Below the pieces are notes generated by a model. The model was given only the letters and a program-made list of their open reading frames with translations. It ran no database searches and was not told where the DNA came from. A program made the position numbers and the translations under genes. A DNA stretch of 64,000 bases from Bretschneidera sinensis (taxonomy: Eukaryota > Streptophyta > Magnoliopsida > Brassicales > Akaniaceae), in the NCBI GenBank assembly GCA_023935145.1, contig CM043698.1, forward strand, positions 15,640,501 to 15,704,500. The letters are read 5' to 3'. This document shows, piece by piece, positions 58,173 through 64,000 of the stretch. Every line of letters starts with the position of its first letter. Position 1 is the stretch's first letter.

Positions 58173-60227
58173 CTACATCACACAAGGATATACGATAGCA
58201 TTTTTAGGTACCCAAAATTTCTTGGGTCCTTTGGGGTTAGTTCTTGAAAATACGGTTCCTTTTGGGACCCATACTTTCTTAACAATATATGGTGCTCTAT
58301 GAACATGTTGATGATGCACATACCTAGCATTATAGTCATAGTAATTTCTAGGAAATTTTACATGTGCATTCCTATAATCCTTAGGATGATAGTTCCTAGG
58401 ATACATGATTCTACGGTAAGGGGTATGAAAATGCATGTCATTTCCAGAAAATGAACGATGATGCATTCTAGGATACATGCTAGCATATGTATGCAAGTTA
58501 TTTCTAGAATAGCCATGATGGTGATTCCTAGGATGAGCAGAATGCATTCTTTGATTATACACATTGTTCCTAGAATGAGCATGATGATTATTTCTAGGAT
58601 GTGTATGAGCATTTCTAGAATGAGCATACAAATAAGCATGAGTATTTTTAGGATGCTTCAATTTAGTATGATCATTTAAGTTTCTAGAGTTCCTCGGATT
58701 TATTAAGGGAGTGCTTTTAACAAGGTTAGGAGCTTTCGAAGTAGAAGCTCCATCTACACAAGAGGCTTTCATGAATAAGCTCTCTTTTGTTTTTTGTTTT
58801 CCCAATGGAGAATATCCTACACCAGATTTTCCTCCACTTAATCTTTGGGAAGAAAGCACTTCATCAAGTTTTTCTTTACCAAGCATAAGTCTAGATACAG
58901 TGCTGTTTAATTCAGAAATTTTATTTTTCAAATTCTCATTTTCATCTTTAAGAAAATCTTGAGACGAATTATACAGTAAAGATGATAATTTTTCTTTTTC
59001 TTCTCTAAGAACTATCATTTCCTTAGAAAGAGATGATACTTCTTTCTTAAGAACAGAATTTCTAGAATCAAATTTCTTTAATTCTTCATGCATTTCATTT
59101 ATGACTTCTAGTAATTCTTCACTACTAGTAACAATATTATTTTTTGAAGAGGGAGAAGATGTTACCTCACTTTCATCATCGATTGCCATTAAACAGAGGT
59201 TGGCAATCTCTTCGTATCCAATTTCTTTGTCTGATGACTCATCTTCTTCGTCATCGCTCCAGGTAGTTGCTACCATAGCTTTCTTCTTGAAGCCCTTGTA
59301 TGGTTTGCTTGAAACTGGACAGTCAGCTTTTATATGTCCTGGCTTCTTGCAGCCATAGCACATAAGTGGTTCCCTTTTTGAGGTGGGATCCTTTGAGTAA
59401 GGTTTCTTGCTTTTCTTCAAGAACCTATGGAATCGTCTGGTGATTAAAGCCATTTCACCATCCTCTTCACTGCTCTCTGCTTCTTGTTCTAATTCCTTTT
59501 CTTTGTTGCTCGTAGAAGCTTTGAGAGCAATTTGCTTCTTCTTCTTCTCATCATCATTGACGATGGGAGTCATTTCTTCCATCTCGTATGTCAATAATGA
59601 CCCAAGCAGCGTCTCAACATCAAGCTTGTCAAGATTTTTGGCCTCTTGAATGGCTGTCCTCTTTGGTTTCCATTCTGGAGGTAGAGATCTTAAGATTTTT
59701 CTGGTTAGTTCAACTTCCTCAATATTCTTGCCAAGCAATTTTAAACTATTTATAATAGTAGTAAATCGTGAGTGCATTTCAGAAATGGTTTCATTAGGAG
59801 ACATCTTAAAAGATTCATATTCAGAAATTAGCATGTAAATTTTAGACTTTTTTACTTCACTTGTTCCTTCATATGTGACTTGCAATTTGTCCCATATTTC
59901 TTTAGCAGAAACGCATGCAGATATTTTGTTATATTCAGAAATATCTAAAGCACAATGTAGCATGCTTGTTGCTCTGCTATTGAGAGACATTGTTCTACAA
60001 TCCTCGTCAGTAAACTCAGTTTTGAGTTTAGGCATTGTATGAAGAGTCTCTCCAATAACTATTTCTTTTGAGGGAATTTTAGGTCCCTCTTCTATAATTC
60101 TCCATAGATTGTAATCTTGTCCTTCGACGAAGATTTTCATTCTATTTTTCCAGTAGTTATAATTTGATCCATTGAACAATGGAGGTCTAGTATAAGAGTG
60201 TCCCTCAGAGTAGCTATTTGCTGCCAT
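58173..60227 (-). CDS. gag: Copia gag polyprotein, 684 aa
   Basis: Starts MAANSYSEGHSYTRPPLF, followed by NGSNYNYWKNRMKIFVEGQ (Copia gag N-terminal domain) and the UBN2-type core (EIWDKLQVTYEGTSEVKKSK, SEMHSRFTTIINSLKLLGK, KILRSLPPEWKPK). One CCHC zinc knuckle, CYGCKKPGHIKADC, lies near residue 290. A long coiled-coil stretch with heptads (EELLEVINEMHEELKKFDS...) comes next. A C-terminal His/Asn/Arg-rich repeat region with recurrent PRN/SRN units (about residues 540-650) ends the protein. It forms the capsid of the virus-like particle. The frame ends at TAG (58173-58175), directly upstream of and in frame with pol. The start is close behind the PBS and LTR, as expected. Confidence 0.93.
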   Translation of the reverse strand: MAANSYSEGHSYTRPPLFNGSNYNYWKNRMKIFVEGQDYNLWRIIEEGPKIPSKEIVIGETLHTMPKLKTEFTDEDCRTMSLNSRATSMLHCALDISEYNKISACVSAKEIWDKLQVTYEGTSEVKKSKIYMLISEYESFKMSPNETISEMHSRFTTIINSLKLLGKNIEEVELTRKILRSLPPEWKPKRTAIQEAKNLDKLDVETLLGSLLTYEMEEMTPIVNDDEKKKKQIALKASTSNKEKELEQEAESSEEDGEMALITRRFHRFLKKSKKPYSKDPTSKREPLMCYGCKKPGHIKADCPVSSKPYKGFKKKAMVATTWSDDEEDESSDKEIGYEEIANLCLMAIDDESEVTSSPSSKNNIVTSSEELLEVINEMHEELKKFDSRNSVLKKEVSSLSKEMIVLREEKEKLSSLLYNSSQDFLKDENENLKNKISELNSTVSRLMLGKEKLDEVLSSQRLSGGKSGVGYSPLGKQKTKESLFMKASCVDGASTSKAPNLVKSTPLINPRNSRNLNDHTKLKHPKNTHAYLYAHSRNAHTHPRNNHHAHSRNNVYNQRMHSAHPRNHHHGYSRNNLHTYASMYPRMHHRSFSGNDMHFHTPYRRIMYPRNYHPKDYRNAHVKFPRNYYDYNARYVHHQHVHRAPYIVKKVWVPKGTVFSRTNPKGPKKFWVPKNAIVYPCVM

Positions 60228-60268
60228 TGGATCAACTCTAGGATTTTAAGCCTTATAAAGAGAACTAG

Positions 60269-60280
60269 GCTCTGATACCA
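60269..60280 (-). other. Primer-binding site (initiator tRNA-Met)
   Basis: Minus strand TGGTATCAGAGC, two bases inside the 5' LTR edge. It is complementary to the 3' end of initiator tRNA-Met, the usual primer for Copia minus-strand synthesis. Confidence 0.95.
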
Positions 60281-60282
60281 AT

Positions 60283-61533
60283 TGTAGCTCGAGGTTTCAA
60301 CCCAAGAGGGGGGGTGAATTGGGTTTTTAAAAACTTTTGCGGAATTTATACAAGTTTATAAAAACTGATAAGCAACAAATAATTGATACAAGTAGAAAGC
60401 TGTAAATAAAGAGTTTAAGGAAAGAGGATGCAAACACAGTTATAGTGGTTCGGCAATATCGGATTCGTTCCGACCCTACGTCCACTCTCTTCAAGGAACT
60501 CCTTGAAGTAATCCACTAAGAAAACTTAGTCGCACAACTTAGCCGGGTGTTGCACAAACCGTACACAAGCAATTTACAGGAATTGCTTAAACCGAAAAAT
60601 CCCCTTCCTTTCGGAAGTTTCCCCTTCCTCTCGGAAGTAATCCCTTTACAAAGATGGTGTAAAGTAAAAGGTAGAGAGACAACAAATGAAAGCTTATTAC
60701 AACAGAAATGTCTCTCTTTCAAAGTAAAGCTTGAAGAAATGGCTCAATAAGATTATTTCAAAGCTTTTTGTGTTTCAAGAGTATAAAAACTTGATTATAT
60801 GAGATCAACTCTTTTTGAATATGTGCTGCTTGTTATTGAATGCTTTGCTGAGTGGGTTTATATAGCAATCAATTAATATGGCCGTTTTGGACTTTAATTT
60901 GAAAAAGATTTACTTTAAAACGTTCAGATTTGGAGTCCAACGGTCATATTTTTGAACTACCAGTCGACTGGGTCGAGATACCAGTCGACTGGGTTCACTT
61001 GAAAAATATACGTTTTCAGACCTTCTGGGTATCCAGTCGACTGGTATATATCATCCAGTCGACTGGGGACTTTCTGTCCATTTTACCAGTCGACTGGGTT
61101 GATTCATCCAGTCGACTGGAGACTTACTGGTCAAAGTACCAGTCGACTGGGTTGTTTGATCCAGTCGACTGGGTTCCTTCTGACCTTTATACCAGTCGAC
61201 TGGTATATGTACCCAGTCGACTGGGTTGTCTTCCAACCCAGTTTTTCTTCTGTTTTTCATTTAAAAACATTTTAAAATTAATGGTTTTAGAAAAACCATT
61301 TGTGTTTGAGCCATTAAACAAGCTAATACAATGTATGAGTGAGACTTACATTGGTTCTAAACCTTAAGACCTATACTAGATCTTCAGTCTTCACTTGATA
61401 CTTGATTTGGTTCGAGTTTTTGCACTTTGTTCCTTGGTTGAATGTGTTTGATCCTTAATACAACTTAGTTTAAACATGTTAGTTAAATAACAGTTGTGTT
61501 TTGCCATCATTAAAATACGGGCGAGGGTCAACA
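60283..61533 (-). repeat. 5' LTR of the young Copia element
   Basis: Same 1251-bp sequence as 51293-52543. It acts as the promoter LTR on the minus strand: U3 is from 61533 downward, the palindrome array is at 60960-61224, and the TATA box (TATATAAA) is at 60857-60864. Confidence 0.95.
60960..61224. promoter_or_regulatory. Array of ten CCAGTCGACTGG palindromes, 5' LTR U3
   Basis: Same ten sites as in the 3' LTR, shifted by 8990 bp. It sits roughly 310-575 bp into U3 and about 95 bp upstream of the TATA box, the position expected for an enhancer. Confidence 0.9.
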
Positions 61534-62422
61534 CAAACCATTGGTGCAAACATGGTTGGTGGGCAAGTAAACATTGAGTTTAAATGATGTGACCGTGCTT
61601 CTACGTGAGAATGAAAGGTTGATGGGAAATGAGAGCTTGTCTTGTGGTAGTCAAGTGCTTCCTGTGGAGAGGTGTAATCGAAGAATGAGCCAATGGAGAA
61701 CGAACAGTGGCTCAAGGTAGAGATCCAAATCTAGTCCCAAAGATGACGATGACAATGAGTGCTTCTATTGTGGAGAGATAGAACAAATATAATATTATTT
61801 TAAGGGCATGAAGGATGATTTAAAGGAATTGAGAAGGATGAGTGGGAATAAGAGTCATGATGGTAAGAGTAGTGAAAATGTTAATATCACCAAGGGAAGT
61901 GATGAAGAGGTGCTAGCTATTGAGCATATTGAAGAAAAAGTTGATAAGTTTAATATGATGCTACTTGATTCGACGTCCTCCATTCACATATTCAATAAGA
62001 AGAAATACTTTGGTTGTATATAGGAACCTACATATGTCAAAGTTGCTACCGCATGTGGGAAACACAAAGCAATTGATAGTGAAAGAAGCTTAAGGTTGAA
62101 GCTCCATGATGTAAACGCGAAGACACTTGAGAAGGTAAAGTTTGCTTCCTCTCTCACTACATATATCACCTTTTTAGTGGAACTTGATAAGATAGGATAC
62201 ATATTGACTGCATGTAATGGAGAACTGCAAGTTCTTATTGGATTAAATGTAGTGCTGAAGACTACTATGAACAAGAAGGGCTTGTATGTGTTGGATGAGA
62301 ATATTTTGATTGGAAAATTAGGTGGATGAGATATAGAATGACCAAAAAGAAGGATCGCACCAACCAAGAAGAAAGTTAGATTTGTTGATGAGGTGTGGAG
62401 AATTTGAGCCAAGATGGAGATT
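61534..62422 (+). pseudogene. Decayed Copia gag 3' part with protease and pre-integrase traces (layer 2)
   Basis: Continues the layer-2 gag from the target duplication (PLVQTWLVGK). A zinc-knuckle remnant follows (NECFYCGEIEQI), then DDLKELRRMSGNKSHDG. A protease-like MLLDSTSSIHIFNKKK and a GAG-pre-integrase-like stretch (DKIGYILTACNGEL...KKGLYVLDE) come after. Several stops interrupt it. It then runs into the PPT-like GATGGAGATT and the right LTR, with no integrase or RT. Confidence 0.75.
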
Positions 62423-62860
62423 TGTTAGGATTTTGGCTCAATTCCCCACAATGAGGACTTCTAATTGGTTTAGGAAAAATGGTTTTCTATTTTATAATTG
62501 TTTATTCTAATAGGAGTAGTAGTAGTAGTTTATTATGTTGTTATTATTCTTTTCCTAATAGTATTAGGAAAATATCATCTATATAAAGGGGGCTTTAGAG
62601 AAGGTTTGAGACATATTCATAATTCCAATATTATTACTAGAGCTAGGTGGAGAGCGTTGGGTGCATTGAGATTTTGGATTGTGAGAGTAATAATTTTGTT
62701 TTTCCTAAAGTTGTTGTTAATGATTAATAAAATTGTGAGTTTGTTGGTGGCATATGCAAGGAGGTTGCCGAACCACATTAAATTGTTATGTTTGATATTT
62801 GTTTTTTATTTTCCTATTTATTATTATAAGTAGGTGAATTTTAACGGCAAAATCTCAACA
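62423..62860 (+). repeat. Layer-2 3' LTR
   Basis: 438 bp, partner of 50311-50752. It contains the TATA-like ATCTATATAAAGGGGGC (near 62577-62593). The ends are TGTTAGGATTT and AAATCTCAACA. Confidence 0.8.
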
Positions 62861-62865
62861 ATCTT

Positions 62866-63240
62866 CAATACAACTTTAGGAAAAGCAAAGTTGCTAAAAT
62901 CTTACTACCTCACAACCCAAAAGACCTAATATATACACCCAAAGCTCTCAACCTTGCTCTAGTTATAAGTGTTTTCTCTACTTTATAACCCAAAACCACA
63001 ATCACCCAAAGCTTTCAATCTAGCTTTAGTGTAAGTGTTTTTTCTACTTGACAACCCAAAACCACAATACACCCTAAGCTCTCAACCTAACTCTAGTAGT
63101 AAACCTATTTAATTTATATTGTATATTGAAATTGTGAGTGTACCTCAAACCTTACGTAGATGATATTTTTCTAATACTACCAGGAAAAGGACAACAACAT
63201 TATAGTAAACTACTACAACTTGTATAAGCAACAATCCAAG
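62866..63240 (-). repeat. Right part of the layer-1 5' LTR, truncated
   Basis: Homologous to 49195-49545 of the layer-1 3' LTR (shared CTCAACCT(A/T)(A/G)CTCTAGT words, TTTATATTGTATATTGAAAT, TAGTAAACTACTACAACTTG). Homology stops near 63240, so the outer U3 end (TGTTAGG...) is missing. Confidence 0.65.
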
Positions 63241-63383
63241 AAGAAAAAGAAAAATTGTTATCCCAAAATGGCAAGGGATGAACAATATCTTCATCTTTTC
63301 TTTTCTATAAATAGGAATTTTATTAATTAATAAAACAACAAGCCAAGCTCAGAAGGTTTTCATTTTCCTCAAAAGTTTTCAAT

Positions 63384-63701
63384 TTTGTGAACTAACAAAG
63401 AAACTAAAAAAAAAGGAAAAAACATAAAGGTTAAAAAAAGGTGGGGATTCGCATGTCAATTCTTTTTCATTAGTAAAAGAAACCTTGATACCAACTCTTA
63501 TGCAGAACTTATACAGGGAGGTTGAGGTATGACCAACAAGAGTAGTTATCTTCAGATAAATTTGTCAAACTTGCCTTTATTTTATTTTAAAAAAAATATT
63601 ACTTCATTGACTGAACCAGAGCTCGCTCTTGGTTTCTGAATCTCTTCGTTTAATATTTCTCAAGAAGAACTCAAGAAGACACTTTCTATTATGTTGCACT
63701 G
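63384..63701. repeat. Right copy of the ~320-bp direct repeat flanking the nest
   Basis: Partner of 48694-49014: TTGTGAACTAACAAAGAAA, ACATAAAGGTTAAAAAAAGG, GCAGAACTTATACAGGGAGG, TTTCTATTATGTTGCACTG. About 140 bp of unrelated DNA separates it from the truncated layer-1 LTR. Confidence 0.8.
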
Positions 63702-64000
63702 AAAGCTCAACAATTTTACGTAAGATGTCGTACTTCCTGTATTATCATAAGATGGTAGTACTTATATTATTGGACAAATTTTTTTGGTTGGTTCGGCTCT
63801 AAATTTAATGGTGGTCTAAATCAGTTGAAAACTTTATTGGTAATTTTGAGAAGTTTCATTGATAATGTTAATATAGGTGTGGGATCCAAAAATTGACATT
63901 ATCAGTAAAATTTCTAATATTACCGATAGAGTTTCCAGCCGCCAGCCAAGAAATCCTCTATACATGAATAAATAATGCCATCCCAATTTGATTATCATCT
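63702..64000. other. Unassigned right edge
   Basis: AT-rich. It contains short inverted words (TTGATAATGTTAATAT / ATTATCAGTAAAATTTCTAAT) at about 63850-63930 that could be a small MITE end. No gene is seen. Confidence 0.4.

Larger units (their letters stand above)
51293..61533 (-). mobile_element. Young full-length Copia LTR retrotransposon with an extra ORF
   Basis: 10,241 bp. LTRs 51293-52543 and 60283-61533 (1251 bp each, TG...CA) appear identical at every position compared by eye. The target duplication CAAAC is perfect (51288-51292 and 61534-61538). The minus strand reads in order: 5' LTR (60283-61533), PBS, gag (60227-58173), pol with PR-IN-RT-RH in the Copia order (58172-55050), a palindrome array, the extra ORF (54342-53086), PPT, 3' LTR. 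Gag start and long env-position ORF suggest the SIRE/Maximus branch of Copia; this placement is inference. It is probably very recent and may be capable of movement, apart from the gag-pol stop discussed separately. Confidence 0.95.
50311..62860 (+). mobile_element. Layer-2 gag-only Copia-type element, interrupted by the young element
   Basis: LTRs 50311-50752 and 62423-62860 (442 and 438 bp) both start TGTTA(T/G)GATTTTGGCTCAATT and end AAATCTCAACA; they are clearly diverged from each other. A PBS-like TGGTATCAAAGC (50755-50766) follows the left LTR, and GATGGAGATT precedes the right one. Flanks ATCCT (50306-50310) and ATCTT (62861-62865) look like a target duplication with one change. The interior reads as degenerate Copia gag plus a protease and GAG-pre-integrase trace, and then goes straight into the LTR. 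Integrase, RT and RNase H are absent. The young element sits at 51293-61533. Confidence 0.8.

Overview
This is a 64 kb piece of a plant nuclear genome. The evidence is GT-AG introns, plant-type gene families, AT-rich intergenic DNA, and LINE, SINE, MITE and Copia LTR elements. An angiosperm, most likely a eudicot, fits best, but I cannot name the species. The exon models below were spliced by hand from reading frame, splice signals and recalled family sequence. No alignment software was available.

The gene-bearing half is positions 1-36,600. A small 3' exon of an unrecognised gene lies at 742-885 (+). Methylenetetrahydrofolate reductase (MTHFR) is on the minus strand at 1972-9943, with 11 coding exons and 593 aa. 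One long intron of MTHFR holds a triplicated 175-bp repeat, a truncated LINE and a SINE. An ASHH3/ASHH4-type SET-domain histone methyltransferase is on the minus strand at 14662-21809, with 12 coding exons and 368 aa. It includes a 28-nt microexon and a Tudor-like C-terminus. The autophagy cysteine protease ATG4 is on the plus strand at 28352-33803, with 8 coding exons and 477 aa. A single-exon F-box/kelch protein of the SKIP20/KMD type is on the minus strand at 35187-36545, convergent with ATG4. Between ASHH3 and ATG4 lie an orphan membrane-anchor exon, a local tandem duplication, LINE debris and partial copies of ASHH3 exons. These four genes share no pathway (folate and methyl supply, chromatin, autophagy, ubiquitin-mediated turnover), as expected for a plant chromosome.

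From 36.6 to 48.7 kb the DNA is AT-rich and intergenic, with decayed repeats and no gene I can support.

From 48.7 to 63.7 kb there is a three-layer nest of Copia-type LTR elements. The oldest (minus strand, LTRs near 49.0-49.7 kb and 50.1/62.9 kb) was invaded in its own 5' LTR by a gag-only relative (plus strand, 50311-62860). That relative was then invaded in its gag by a young, apparently full-length element (minus strand, 51293-61533). The young element has two 1251-bp LTRs that look identical, a perfect 5-bp target duplication, a tRNA-iMet primer site and a polypurine tract. It encodes gag, pol, and an extra ORF in the env-like position.

The most unusual signal is a 12-bp perfect palindrome, CCAGTCGACTGG. 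It occurs ten times in each LTR and about twelve more times (a few degenerate) between pol and the extra ORF. The copies sit in pairs 21-22 bp apart, with pairs mostly 31 bp apart. Each array lies upstream of a TATA box. This looks like a paired, mostly helically phased regulatory (or RNA-dimerisation) module used twice by one element: once in the LTR promoter and once as a candidate private promoter for the extra ORF.
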